Shown piece by piece: positions 9,005 to 18,104 of a stretch of DNA of 64,000 nucleotides. Location: the NCBI RefSeq assembly GCF_013520985.1, contig NZ_JACDTY010000002.1, positions 1-64,000 on the forward strand, written 5' to 3'. The stretch's first letter is position 1; every line of letters begins with the position of its first letter. The stretch is from Mesorhizobium neociceri. Its GTDB lineage: Bacteria; Pseudomonadota; Alphaproteobacteria; Rhizobiales; Rhizobiaceae. The notes below the pieces were generated by a model. The model had not been told where the DNA came from. It was given only the letters and a program-made list of their open reading frames with translations, and ran no database searches. Position numbers and translations under genes: made by a program.

Positions 9005-9385
9005 ATGACGCAACCCCTGATTAGTCCCGACAAGCGCGATGCCCTATCGGTGCTTGCGTATTTCTATATGAAATATGACTGCCCTCACAATGCAGCCAAG
9101 CTGCTGGGCGCCCTCGATAGCCTCGACCCCGGAGCGCGCTGGGCACGACACGCACGCTGTCTGGCGCTGTTGCGTGCGGGAGACTACGAGGAAGCTATCG
9201 CTGAGGCGGGCCGCTCTCTAGCGCACCCCCTGGATGGTGAGGGGCGAATCCGATTGTTACAGGTGCGGGTCAAGGCATATTGGAAACTAGGCCTCAGATC
9301 CGAGGCGAGAGCCTGTCGGCGAATGGTCGTAACTCTGCTTAAAGAGGTGAGAGTTCCGAGTGCTTCGCGTGGGAGAGCAGTGTGA
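9005..9385 (+). CDS. sctY: SctY (YscY-like TPR chaperone of SctX)
   Basis: A 126-residue helical protein with tetratricopeptide-like repeats, for example AYFYMKYDCPHNAAKLLGAL followed by a DSLDPGARWARHARCLALLR repeat and YEEAIAEAGRSLAHP. YscY is the cytoplasmic chaperone that holds YscX and docks it on SctV. Size (YscY is about 114 residues), TPR pattern and position between sctX and sctV all fit. Its TGA overlaps the GTG start of sctV. A generic LcrH/SycD-type chaperone would be the alternative, but those normally sit beside translocator genes, and none is here. Confidence 0.7.
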   Translation: MTQPLISPDKRDALSVLAYFYMKYDCPHNAAKLLGALDSLDPGARWARHARCLALLRAGDYEEAIAEAGRSLAHPLDGEGRIRLLQVRVKAYWKLGLRSEARACRRMVVTLLKEVRVPSASRGRAV

Positions 9386-11469
9386 ATTTGCTCAAAAAGG
9401 TCCTGGCGGCTGCATCTGGCCGGAACGACATTATTTTGGCGGCGCTGTTGATTGCGATCATCTTTATGATGATTATTCCGCTGCCGTCGGTCGTCATGGA
9501 CGTACTGCAGGCTGTCAACCTGGGAATCTCCGCGCTCTTGCTGATGGTCGCGGTCTACATCAAGTCACCCCTTGCATTCGTTTCCTTCCCGTCGGTGCTT
9601 TTGCTGACAACGCTCTTTCGCTTGTCGCTCGGCATCGCCGCGACACGCATGATCTTGCTGCACGCACACGCCGGCCAGATAATCAAGACTTTCGGCGACT
9701 TCGTGGTGGCAGGGAATCTCGTGGTCGGCGCGGTCACCTTCTTAATCATCACCATTGTGCAGTTCGTTGTCATTACGAAAGGATCCGAGCGCGTGGCTGA
9801 AGTCGCCGCACGCTTCTCCCTGGATGCAATGCCGGGCAAGCAAATGAGCATCGATGGCGACCTGCGCGCGGGTAGCATCGACATCCAGGAAGCACGCCGG
9901 CGCCGCACCGCCGTCGAGCGTGAGAGCCAATTGTACGGTGCCATGGATGGGGCCATGAAGTTCGTCAAAGGTGATGCCGTCGCGGGCTTGATTAGCATCG
10001 CCGTGAATATCATAGGCGGCATCGCGATTGGCACCCTACAAAAAGGCATGGGCTTGCACGAAGCTCTCGAAGTTTACGGCATCCTGACTATCGGGGACGG
10101 GCTCGTCGGTCAGATCCCGGCTCTCTTCACTTCAATCACGGCAGGCTTCATCGTCACAAGGGTAACCGATCAGGACAAGGGCTCAGATCTCGGTAGTGAG
10201 ATTGGAGACGAGGTCACAGCCCAGCCAAGAGCACTGATAGTGGGATCATTCATCCTCCTTCTGTTCTCTTTTGTGCCCGGCTTTCCTACGGTGATTTTCG
10301 TGGTTTTGGCAGGATTGGCGGGAGGCTGTGGCTGGTTGTTGCGGCACAATCGGCGGCCTTCGCCGCCGGCAGTGAGTCCTTACTCAATCGCCGGCATGAG
10401 CGCGCTCGGAACAGCGTCGGACGGGCCGGCTGAGCGAAGCAGCGGCGGCGATGCCATCACCGTCACGGTTCCTCTCATGATCGACGTCGGTCCCGTCATT
10501 CAGAGAATCATTCGGTCAGACCGGCTGAACAAGGAATTGGCCGCTGTGCGGCAAGCGCTCCTGCTGGATCTCGGCGTTCCCTTTCCAGGCATTCATCTAC
10601 GCCTCAACGATAGTTACGTGGATGGCGCGTACACCATCATGGTAAACGAAATTCCATGTGGCAAAGGACAATTACGGGCGCAGCATCTCCTGGCTCGTGA
10701 TATCGAGGACCTCGATATGGTTGGCATCCCATACATGCTCGATGAACCCTTCCTGCCTCAGATCGAGACCGCCTGGGTGGACATGGCACATCGCGAGTCG
10801 CTGCAAGCCGCCGGCATCTCATTTCTGGAACCGGTTCAGATCCTCGGCTACCACATTGGTCACGTGCTGCGACGGCAAGCAGATGAGTTTATCGGGATCC
10901 AGGAAACAAAGAATCTGATGAGTCACATGGAAGGATCGTTCCCGGAGCTCGCAAAGGAGGCACTGCGGTCCGTTCCCCTGCAGAGGATTTCTGAGATCTT
11001 TAAGAGGTTGGTGTCCGAGGAAGTGTCGCTGCGCAACATGCGCACCATCCTCACCGCCCTGGTCGAGTGGGGGCAGAAGGAAAAAGACAACGTTCTGCTC
11101 ACCGAGCATGTGCGCTGTGCGCTGAAAAGGGAAATCTGTTTCCGACATTCTGATGGCAATGTATTGCCAGCCTACATTCTTGCGCCGGAAGCGGAAGACA
11201 CTGTGCGTAATGCTATTCGGCAGACGTCCTCTGGCAGTTATCTGGCCCTCGACCCTCGTACCACACGGCAGATCCTCGACAACGTGCGAAAGGCGGTGGG
11301 CGATGTCGACCAGCAGCGGCACAAGCCCGTGCTGCTGACTTCCATAGATATCCGCCGATACTTGCGCAAGATCATCGAAGTCGATCTCCATGGGCTATCC
11401 GTGCTCTCCTATCAGGAGCTTACCCCCGATATCTCGGTCCAGCCGCTGGCGAGGATATCACTGTCGTGA
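9382..11469 (+). CDS. sctV: T3SS major export apparatus protein SctV (YscV/LcrD/RhcV)
   Basis: A 695-residue FHIPEP-family protein. The N-terminal 330 residues hold about seven to eight transmembrane segments and the conserved loop region (FVVITKGSERVAEVAARFSL, then AMPGKQMSIDGDLRAG). The C-terminal half is the cytoplasmic ring domain that receives chaperone-substrate complexes. It starts at a GTG overlapping the sctY stop. Length and motifs are normal and no lesion is visible. It follows sctX and sctY exactly as lcrD follows yscXY in Yersinia. Confidence 0.96.
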   Translation: MNLLKKVLAAASGRNDIILAALLIAIIFMMIIPLPSVVMDVLQAVNLGISALLLMVAVYIKSPLAFVSFPSVLLLTTLFRLSLGIAATRMILLHAHAGQIIKTFGDFVVAGNLVVGAVTFLIITIVQFVVITKGSERVAEVAARFSLDAMPGKQMSIDGDLRAGSIDIQEARRRRTAVERESQLYGAMDGAMKFVKGDAVAGLISIAVNIIGGIAIGTLQKGMGLHEALEVYGILTIGDGLVGQIPALFTSITAGFIVTRVTDQDKGSDLGSEIGDEVTAQPRALIVGSFILLLFSFVPGFPTVIFVVLAGLAGGCGWLLRHNRRPSPPAVSPYSIAGMSALGTASDGPAERSSGGDAITVTVPLMIDVGPVIQRIIRSDRLNKELAAVRQALLLDLGVPFPGIHLRLNDSYVDGAYTIMVNEIPCGKGQLRAQHLLARDIEDLDMVGIPYMLDEPFLPQIETAWVDMAHRESLQAAGISFLEPVQILGYHIGHVLRRQADEFIGIQETKNLMSHMEGSFPELAKEALRSVPLQRISEIFKRLVSEEVSLRNMRTILTALVEWGQKEKDNVLLTEHVRCALKREICFRHSDGNVLPAYILAPEAEDTVRNAIRQTSSGSYLALDPRTTRQILDNVRKAVGDVDQQRHKPVLLTSIDIRRYLRKIIEVDLHGLSVLSYQELTPDISVQPLARISLS

Positions 11470-12839
11470 CAGATATGAGCATGGAACAAGTTGCTGTGGC
11501 TGGTGACGAAGCCAAGCTGACGCTTCGCGTGCTGTCCGGGCCGAACCGGGGTGCAGAGACTTCGCTGGAGGAAGGAGTTTGGCTGATCGGCGCCAGCGCC
11601 ACCGATGACATCGCCTTCCCAGACCCGGAACTAGCTGCCTCACATCTTCGCATTGCCGTCGAGGCGGGACGCATCCAGATTATTGCTCTCGCACCAGGTG
11701 TACGCATCGACGGGAGGCAGCTCACGTCAGGCAGTTGGACGGTGCTCGATCCGCTCAGTCGGATACAGGTTGGGCGGACGGTTTTCGGGATCGGTCCGGC
11801 CGGGAGCAGCTTTCCTGAGTCCGCCCCCATGGTCGAGAGCGGGGACCTGGACACTTCCGGGTGTCTCTCCACCGGTTCCGAAGTAGCGTCGGCTTTGTTC
11901 GGCCGAAGGTTATGTCGCATGGCAGGCTCCACATCGCGTCCATTACGGCTCGGCGCCGTAGCTTGCGCTCTCCTGATCACTCCGGTCATCTGTTGGGCGA
12001 CAAATGAGCGAGTTCCTCCGTCTGCCCGGGAAGTCGCTCCGACCCTCGACCCAATGAGGGCAGCGCGCGATATCATTCACGATCTGAACGTCGCACCCGA
12101 TTTCAACGTCATCCTCGCGGATGACAAACTGATCATCGAAGGAGACTTACGACCTGAAGAGCAGAGTGGGGTAAAAGCCGCCCTACGCAACACTGGCCTT
12201 AACACGGAAGTGTTATTCAAACGGCCTGTGTCGGATTCGCAACTCATCAACCTTGTCACCACGGTCATCCGCAGCTTCGGAATCCGGGGCAACGTTCGGT
12301 TGAACGGCGCCGGAAAGATCACCGTCACAGGATATGGACCGAGCGATGCGAAGGTCGCAGAGGCGCTTCATCGCCTACGGCAGGATATTCCCGGTCTACG
12401 CGAAGTGAACGACGCGATCGCAACACCCGAGCGCGCTCGCGTCTTTCTGGAGACTGCGATGACGGTCCAACTGCGTGGGTCCGTTCACATCTTGACGAGG
12501 CCAAACGGCGTATTCGTTTCCGGGTGGCTAACCCCAATTGCTTTTGAAACGTGGCAGACTGTCGCTTCGCGCTTTCAGCAGAAGTTCGGGCCTTACATCC
12601 TGCTTGAGACGCAATTCACGCCCGTCACGTTGCCGGCGCCGAGAGGTGTAAACATCGGCCGAACGCCGTACGTCGTCATCGAGAATGGAACGCGCCTGAA
12701 GATCGGCGACAGTCTGGAAGCCTTGGGCGAGATCCTTGCCATTGATCGTGGCGGAATTTCTGTGCGCATCGGCGCGGATGAGGTGCATGTTCCCTATCCG
12801 AGCAAGCCGAGATGGATAGCAGAGGAGGGAGAACGGTGA
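11466..12839 (+). CDS. sctD: T3SS inner-membrane ring protein SctD (YscD-like)
   Basis: A 457-residue single-pass protein. Residues about 15-110 form an FHA-like cytoplasmic domain (LRVLSGPNRGAETSLEEG, and LIGASATDDIAFPDPELAAS). One transmembrane segment lies at about 160-178 (LGAVACALLITPVICW). The periplasmic remainder shows ring-building/BON-like repeats (RDIIHDLNVAPDFNVILADD and similar). SctD forms the outer inner-membrane ring with the lipoprotein SctJ, which is missing from this window. A GTG at 11466 overlaps the sctV stop; an ATG three codons on is possible. Its place before sctE and sctF follows the yscDEF order. Confidence 0.88.
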   Translation: MTDMSMEQVAVAGDEAKLTLRVLSGPNRGAETSLEEGVWLIGASATDDIAFPDPELAASHLRIAVEAGRIQIIALAPGVRIDGRQLTSGSWTVLDPLSRIQVGRTVFGIGPAGSSFPESAPMVESGDLDTSGCLSTGSEVASALFGRRLCRMAGSTSRPLRLGAVACALLITPVICWATNERVPPSAREVAPTLDPMRAARDIIHDLNVAPDFNVILADDKLIIEGDLRPEEQSGVKAALRNTGLNTEVLFKRPVSDSQLINLVTTVIRSFGIRGNVRLNGAGKITVTGYGPSDAKVAEALHRLRQDIPGLREVNDAIATPERARVFLETAMTVQLRGSVHILTRPNGVFVSGWLTPIAFETWQTVASRFQQKFGPYILLETQFTPVTLPAPRGVNIGRTPYVVIENGTRLKIGDSLEALGEILAIDRGGISVRIGADEVHVPYPSKPRWIAEEGER

Positions 12840-13030
12840 GCGAGTTCCAGAGGCGGCTGCTAAGCGATTTCGACCCTGCAAAGAGATCTGCCCTAGAGAG
12901 GGAGTTCGATACCTGGCGGCAATGGTTGAAACGTGAAATGGACGCTGGCGTCCCTCGGTATACATTCGAATTGTTTGAATCAATTATGGAAGCAATAGAT
13001 GCGGCGATGAATTCCATAAAGAATATCTAG
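12836..13030 (+). CDS. sctE: SctE-like needle chaperone (YscE/PscE-like)
   Basis: A 64-residue, highly charged protein predicted to be a helical hairpin (MSEFQRRLLSDFDP, then LEREFDTWRQWLKREMDAG, and FELFESIMEAIDAAMNSI). I chose the GTG at 12836 because it overlaps the sctD stop (GTGA). YscE and PscE are 66-67-residue helical-hairpin proteins that, with YscG/PscG, cap the needle monomer in the cytoplasm. Size, fold and position between sctD and sctF agree with this. Sequence identity is too low to judge by eye, and the partner SctG is not seen. Confidence 0.6.
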   Translation: MSEFQRRLLSDFDPAKRSALEREFDTWRQWLKREMDAGVPRYTFELFESIMEAIDAAMNSIKNI

Positions 13031-13066
13031 AAGTTTCATATTGCTTAACTGTAACTATAATAGGAG

Positions 13067-13315
13067 ATGAAGTTGTCTACTATACCTGACGCTGGCTTTA
13101 ACCTCAACGCCGTCAACAGCGGCCTCGGCGCCGTAACTGTTTCAGCCGAAAGAAACCTCAGGAGCTTCATGGCCTCCATGGATCCGAACAACGCTTCCGA
13201 TCTCATTAAGCTTCAGTCCCTAAGTCAGCAATGGAGCCTGAACCTGAATTTGCAGTCGAACATGGTCAAGCTGCTTTACGACGCGCTGAGGGGAGTGGTC
13301 CAGAAGATCAACTGA
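13067..13315 (+). CDS. sctF: T3SS needle protein SctF (YscF/PrgI family)
   Basis: An 82-residue protein with the needle-subunit pattern: a polar N-terminus, a central turn with DPNN (SMDPNNASDLIKLQSLSQQW) and a C-terminal helix (NLQSNMVKLLYDALRGVVQKI). The length is typical of needle proteins (about 80 residues). An ATG at 13067 is preceded by TAGGAGATGA, a good ribosome site. Classical rhizobial Rhc-I systems use the Hrp-like pilin NopA instead, so a YscF-type needle gene is notable in a rhizobium. The same frame stays open for another 56 codons after the TGA, without a usable start. Confidence 0.85.
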   Translation: MKLSTIPDAGFNLNAVNSGLGAVTVSAERNLRSFMASMDPNNASDLIKLQSLSQQWSLNLNLQSNMVKLLYDALRGVVQKIN

Positions 13316-13696
13316 ACATTCGGTTGGATTTCGGAGATTCTGCAGCACTCCGCCGGCGGGCGAGCCGTTTTCGACCCTACGCAATGGCGTCCCACGCACG
13401 ATTCGTGGCGCAATGAAATGGATGCGAGCTGGATCAACGCCGTTCGCAGACTCGGACCGCTGATTCGCATCCTCGGCTCGTGATCGACCGACGCGGTCTG
13501 CTTCGGTCTCAGGGATTAGTATGAATATCTTATGGAGCCGGTTGTTCATTTGGCGAGCCAAGCCGGCACGCGCAAAGGGGCGCATCCCAAGAGAGTCGCG
13601 CTCTTCATGGGCGCATTGGCGGCACTCAAGACACGGATGTCATCTCTACAACTAGCAACTTAGAGCGCCAAGTTTCAGTTCTCGCAAGGTTATCGC

Positions 13697-14605
13697 ATGC
13701 AACTACGCCACCTCCGCTACTTCGTCAGCATCGTCGATGCGGGCAGCTTCACCCGGGCAGCGGCTGCCATCCGTGTGGCGCAACCGGCCCTCAGCCAACA
13801 GATCGCTGAACTGGAAGCAGGTCTCGGCGTCACCCTATTGCACCGTAGCGTACGAGGCATTTCGCCGACCCAAGTGGGTAGGGTCTTCTATCAGGAGGCC
13901 GTCTTTGTCCTGCGTCGGATGGACCAGTTGCGCGACATTGTGCGCTCCACCGAGGGGGAGCCAGAAGGTTCGGTAGGGCTTGGCATGCCTTCGGCGCTCG
14001 CCGCCTCCCTCGTCAGTCCCTTAGTCCGCGCCTGCAGGGCGGCACTCCCGAAGGTGACTTTGCGCTTGGTTATCGGTGACTTTTCCCGCATTAGATCACT
14101 CATCGAATCGCATGCGCTCGACATTGGCACTGTTTTCGAGGATACACTCACCCTTGGCGTTGTCCGCAAGGCGCTGTTCCGTCAGCGCCTGTACCTGATC
14201 CGGCCGGACAACGGAGAAGATGTCGCGCCCTCCGTCTCCCTCGAAGAGTTGACGACACTTCCTCTTGTGCTCCCCGCACGGCCTCATACGACGCGCAACG
14301 CACTGGACCGGACGTTCGCAGCGGCCGGGGTGGCACCGAACTGCGTCGCAGAGGTTGACACGTGCGACTACGCGATCGCCTTGGTTAAAGCCGGCATCGG
14401 ATGCGCGATTGTTCCCAAGGGGAATGTATCAGTGCTACCAGGCTGCGAAGGCATGAAGACCGTCGTCATCGATCCGCCGATTTATCTGACGGCATGCCTC
14501 ATCTCGTCCGGCGACATGCCGCTCACATCTGCTGCTGAGGCGGTAAGCATCCTGATCGCCACGCAGCTGGAAAGGCTTTTTCAAAAGCGCTTCTTGCTGA
14601 AATAA
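13697..14605 (+). CDS. LysR-family transcriptional regulator (Nac-like)
   Basis: A 302-residue LysR-type regulator. The N-terminal winged helix-turn-helix is clear (MQLRHLRYFVSIVDAGSFTR, then AAAAIRVAQPALSQQIAELE). The rest is a periplasmic-binding-protein-like effector domain. The region after the HTH resembles the subgroup containing Nac and nitrogen- or aromatic-linked regulators. It stands alone after the T3SS operon, 380 bases from sctF, with no divergent target gene next to it. Its effector and targets cannot be read from sequence, and control of the T3SS locus would be a guess. Confidence 0.85.
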   Translation: MQLRHLRYFVSIVDAGSFTRAAAAIRVAQPALSQQIAELEAGLGVTLLHRSVRGISPTQVGRVFYQEAVFVLRRMDQLRDIVRSTEGEPEGSVGLGMPSALAASLVSPLVRACRAALPKVTLRLVIGDFSRIRSLIESHALDIGTVFEDTLTLGVVRKALFRQRLYLIRPDNGEDVAPSVSLEELTTLPLVLPARPHTTRNALDRTFAAAGVAPNCVAEVDTCDYAIALVKAGIGCAIVPKGNVSVLPGCEGMKTVVIDPPIYLTACLISSGDMPLTSAAEAVSILIATQLERLFQKRFLLK

Positions 14606-14839
14606 AAGGAAGCCGCCTCAACGCCGACGCGCTCATGAAGCCAGCACGCGAGACCGCTTTCGGGCTGATCGCGCAGCCACAGCTAGGCAAGTTCAATGAC
14701 GGTTCGCCGCGCTCGCGGATTGCCCGATCTCTGGATGCCTTGATCGCGGCTGACGTGCCGCTGCTCCAAGGGCTAGATGCAAGACCGGGATAACCGGCGA
14801 CCTCACGCCGATTCTGGAAATCGCGGAAGAACACCTCGT

Positions 14840-15084
14840 TCGTACGCGATGCGCGTGGCCACGGCCTGTTCGGTCAGGCCCGGCATGACGATGGGCCGAG
14901 ACGAGCGGTCGACCATGCCGGCCCGCCCTTCGGTCTTATAACGCTCGACCCAGCGCGCCACGATCTTCGCCGACACGCCATAGACGCGCGCCGCATGGGC
15001 TTTGGAAAAAGCGCCTTCTATCACCCACAGCGCCATCTCCTCTCGACGCAGCGGCGTGAGACGGGCGTTGTTGTGGGTGTTCAA
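14840..15084 (-). pseudogene. IS481-family transposase N-terminal remnant
   Basis: On the minus strand the reading from 15084 matches the start of IS481-like transposases (LNTHNNARLTPLRREEMAL, then VIEGAFSKAHAARVYGVSAK and VARWVERYKTEGRAGMVDRS), the helix-turn-helix part. After TEQAVATRI the similarity is lost and the DDE catalytic core is absent. No terminal inverted repeats could be assigned. It is a truncated remnant. Confidence 0.75.
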
Positions 15085-15994
15085 TCTGACCCTCCGGTGG
15101 ATGCTGAAGCCTGGTAACTCCAGTCTCCTCGGTCCAGTCCGAATGGACAACCTCCCGAAAGCTCACAGCTAGGCCAGCGCGTTGCCGACCGGCGGGTGAA
15201 CGCTTTGTATTGACGCAGGCCACCAGGCAAAATGGAATCGCATTGGCTCGGTAAACTGATGCCTTGGGCGGCGGGGCGGGAGTGACGATCGACGTTTGCT
15301 GTCGCTCGTCGCGGGGTGCAGGACCATCTGTGAGGCGAGACGGCGCATTGCGTCGTTGACGCTGATAGCAGCGTTGCTGCTGACAGACAGGTTGCGACTT
15401 TGGCTAGCCCGCATAGGCCCGGCAGCGACGGATGTGTTGCAGCGTTTCATTACCAACGCCACGGCAAGGTCACTTCCGCATTATCGGAACGGGCCGCCAG
15501 TTCGATCAGTCAGTGATCCTACTTTGCGTTGCTGGGCGGGCCTGCAATCTCAGCCTGCGTGATCCTCAGGAGATATAGCGAACGGGGCGTCGCCGTCGAC
15601 CACACGACCATTCACACCGCAACGTTCATTTTTCGCGCCGTTACTGCTGGAGTATTTAGGCGGCGCAAGCGTAGCGTGACCGGGCGACGCGACGTTCACA
15701 AGCTCCGGGCCAGCGAGTGATTCCTACCGCGCCATCGACCACGTCGGCGACCATTCGAACTGTTCAAGGCTATGGATACCGGTTTCAGTAAAGCGCGACA
15801 GCAATTTCGCTAAATCCCGGACAGCGCTTTCGTTAGGTCTGGATACTTCCCGGGGCGGATTTGAAGTCGATTCTCGGCTGCGTCGTCCTGGCATTTTGGT
15901 CTGTCAGGAAGAAGTTGAGAGGGGCCAAGGCAACGGCCGAAAGAGCTATAACCTCCTTGCAGAGCCAGCAGTTCAGGCTTGCTCTTGCGACTGT
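15085..15994. other. About 0.9 kb without a recognisable gene
   Basis: Several short open frames run in both directions here, for example around 15296-15562 and 15169-15462, but none shows a recognisable motif, a convincing ribosome site or consistent coding character. The stretch separates the IS481 remnant from the effector gene and is probably debris from earlier insertions. Confidence 0.4.
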
Positions 15995-16834
15995 TTACCC
16001 CACCGTCAACCCTCTAAGGGCACGCTCCAAGTAAAAACAAGGATCGTCCTCCGACGAATCCGTACCGATACTCGCGACAGTACCAGCATCGCTATCCTCG
16101 ACTTTGGAAAGATACTGTGTACCCCTGTCTGCTCTCTGCCACTTGTCGTTCTCATTCTTCGTCCACGCTTCGGGATGCTGGTTAGGATCAAGCACCCAGT
16201 GATTGCTACCCACGTGAACGAAACCCATTTCCGCAAGGCGGGGTTCCATGCCTTCTAAGGCTGGACGTGACAAAACCAACGGATGATCGCCGTCTATGCG
16301 AAGTTGATGTTCCAAAAGGATGTCGCCCGCGTTCTCAACCATCGGATGGGTAATCCGAAGATCTACTACGGACGTGATATCATTGCGCCCAAACTGTTGC
16401 TGAAACCGTTCTCCTTTAATCCGAACTGGTCCTCCCATCCTTAAGAGCCCGACAGTTTCGTCACCCAACTGATAGCTGAAAAATCGCGCGGGCTTGTCCG
16501 GATCATCGAAAGTGCTGGCATAGCCTCCAGCAACCGTTCCTGCGCGCTCGGCTTTTTCAGAAACGAAATCTGAGTATTCTTGGGGCTGCATCGCAATATG
16601 CCTGATGTCATTACCCAAAAATCGCCTCACCTCCTCCATGAAATCAGATCTACCGATCTCGGTAATTGGCGGCTCGGAAACGAGAGAGTATGGCGCCGTT
16701 GTAGCCGACGAGGAGCTATTCGGCTCCCCTGCAACCACTTCCGCGAGGCTGGGGCTGTCTTCTGGCTGTCCCGATTCACCAGCATAGTCGGCGTTCGTGA
16801 ACGGACTGGATGATCCAACGATTCGGCCATACAT
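15995..16834 (-). CDS. nopP: NopP-like type III effector
   Basis: A 279-residue protein from the ATG at 16834, which is preceded on its strand by GGGAGAG at good spacing; the open frame extends 34 codons further but without a better start. The N-terminus MYGRIVGSSSPFTNADYAGE is Ser-rich and polar, as expected for a T3SS signal, and the length fits NopP proteins (about 270-280 residues). The region ITSVVDLRITHPMVENAGDI followed by LLEHQLRIDGDHPLVL and MGFVHVGSNHWVLDP resembles what I remember of NopP and has a GNAT-like pattern. NopP is a nodulation host-range determinant. No clear tts box was found upstream. The identification is from memory, not a search. Confidence 0.6.
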   Translation of the reverse strand: MYGRIVGSSSPFTNADYAGESGQPEDSPSLAEVVAGEPNSSSSATTAPYSLVSEPPITEIGRSDFMEEVRRFLGNDIRHIAMQPQEYSDFVSEKAERAGTVAGGYASTFDDPDKPARFFSYQLGDETVGLLRMGGPVRIKGERFQQQFGRNDITSVVDLRITHPMVENAGDILLEHQLRIDGDHPLVLSRPALEGMEPRLAEMGFVHVGSNHWVLDPNQHPEAWTKNENDKWQRADRGTQYLSKVEDSDAGTVASIGTDSSEDDPCFYLERALRGLTVG

Positions 16835-17374
16835 CAGATTCGCTCTCCCTATCGACAGATTTAAAGACTCCGGCCTGGTGCCCAACCCATGGTGGGATAC
16901 AGCCCAGCTGACCAAGTCAGAAGCAGAAGCGCCCAATCGACATCCGTAGTTCTAGCCACGGCCTCTATTCGGCGGTCGCCAGCGGCCTAACACTAAGCGG
17001 AGCCACCGGCAATTCCAAAGTCGAGGCCAGGAGATCAGGCGCCCTATCACGGTCGCGCTGGAGCGCTTTGCGACCTGCCTCAGCACCTCGCTTCTGTTCG
17101 CCGCTGCCTGCCAGCTTGGACCCTGCCATCCAGCGTCTTGCTGGTCAAGAGAACGGTTGCCAATGCCATTGAGGCGAATCAGATGGAGGGCAGAAAGCCT
17201 GGTGTCCCTGAACTCATTGCCTTCGGACACTAGCACCCGGCGCTGTGAAGGGCGGCACCGTGTGGACGTCCCCTATCCTTATCTCACCCCTCAACCTGCG
17301 CTCACGCTTGACGGCAAGCAAGTGCGCTGAGTAACCGTCTGCCGGAGGATCAGGCACACGACTTCGTCGCGCCT
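16835..17374. other. Upstream region of the effector, no gene seen
   Basis: Contains the presumed promoter of the effector gene. On the minus strand a TGGTCAGCTGGGCTGTATCC segment (about 16900-16921) shares the GTCAGCT part of the rhizobial tts box but lacks the central TCGAAAGCT-type half, so I do not call it. No gene is supported. Confidence 0.4.
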
Positions 17375-17647
17375 ATGAAGTTCGGCGCTCTCGTAGCGGA
17401 CGGCATCACGCTGTTCGCATCAAACGAGCCGACCAATCGCAATGCCGTTCATGGTGCGGCGGATGTCGAGATTGCGCCGATTGGGGAAACGCGGACTCCT
17501 ACCGGGCCTGCGCACCCGGAGCAGCGGGTACAACTCGAAATTAACGGTGAGCACTACACGACCAAGGTGGAGTTAACACCGAATCCCGACGTGGTGTTTG
17601 GCCAACTCAGACAAGCTTATCTCATCCATAACCCTCAAGACGGCTGA
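17375..17647 (+). CDS. Hypothetical 90-residue protein (doubtful)
   Basis: An open frame of 90 residues with fairly ordinary composition (for example VQLEINGEHYTTKVELTPNP). I do not recognise it. No strong ribosome site precedes the ATG, and the surrounding kilobase (16.9-18.1 kb) otherwise looks non-coding. A further short frame at 17734-17994 ends with LVETAIRLSLFEDEPTIGLA followed by EVVVGMRP, possibly a gene fragment. It may be a remnant of a larger protein. Low confidence that it is expressed. Confidence 0.25.
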   Translation: MKFGALVADGITLFASNEPTNRNAVHGAADVEIAPIGETRTPTGPAHPEQRVQLEINGEHYTTKVELTPNPDVVFGQLRQAYLIHNPQDG

Positions 17648-18104
17648 GGTGCGACGCCCTCCTCTTCCAAGCCACTGCGCGCCGTCACCTTGGACCCCAG
17701 CCCCAATGCGATCCTCCACTTTCATTGTGGTGAATGTCGACCGCAGCGTCAGATGCTCGTCGATCGGCCAGAAGGATTGGCTGCCGTCGACCAAGTGTCG
17801 GCAGATGCAAGCCGGTCCCGCAAAGCTGCGAGCGTCGCAATCTTGTAGAGACGGCGATCAGGCTTTCCCTGTTCGAAGATGAGCCGACGATTGGCTTGGC
17901 TGAGGTGGTTGTCGGAATGCGGCCTGTCGCAAAGACTACGAAGCCGACGGGCGGGGCCGACAAGTTGTGGCCAAACCGCAAGGCGGGGGAATAGTCCGGT
18001 TTAAACCTGCGAAGAAGTTAGCCGGCGCGCGCATCGGCGCGACGCAACTGGCGCAATGCCTCACCCGGCCTCGTGGAAGTGCGTCACCGGCCTAGATCTC
18101 CGTT
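17648..18104. other. Stretch upstream of dctA without a clear gene
   Basis: Short frames in both directions, none recognised. The region ends at the sigma-54 promoter of dctA. A near match to a NifA site, TGT-N10-ACG, lies at about 17927-17942, but the last base differs from the TGT-N10-ACA consensus, so I do not call it. Confidence 0.35.

Noticed and set aside
16895..16925. tts box upstream of the NopP-like gene
   Set aside because: Only the GTCAGCT half matches; the central TCGAAAGCT-type part is absent, so it could be chance.
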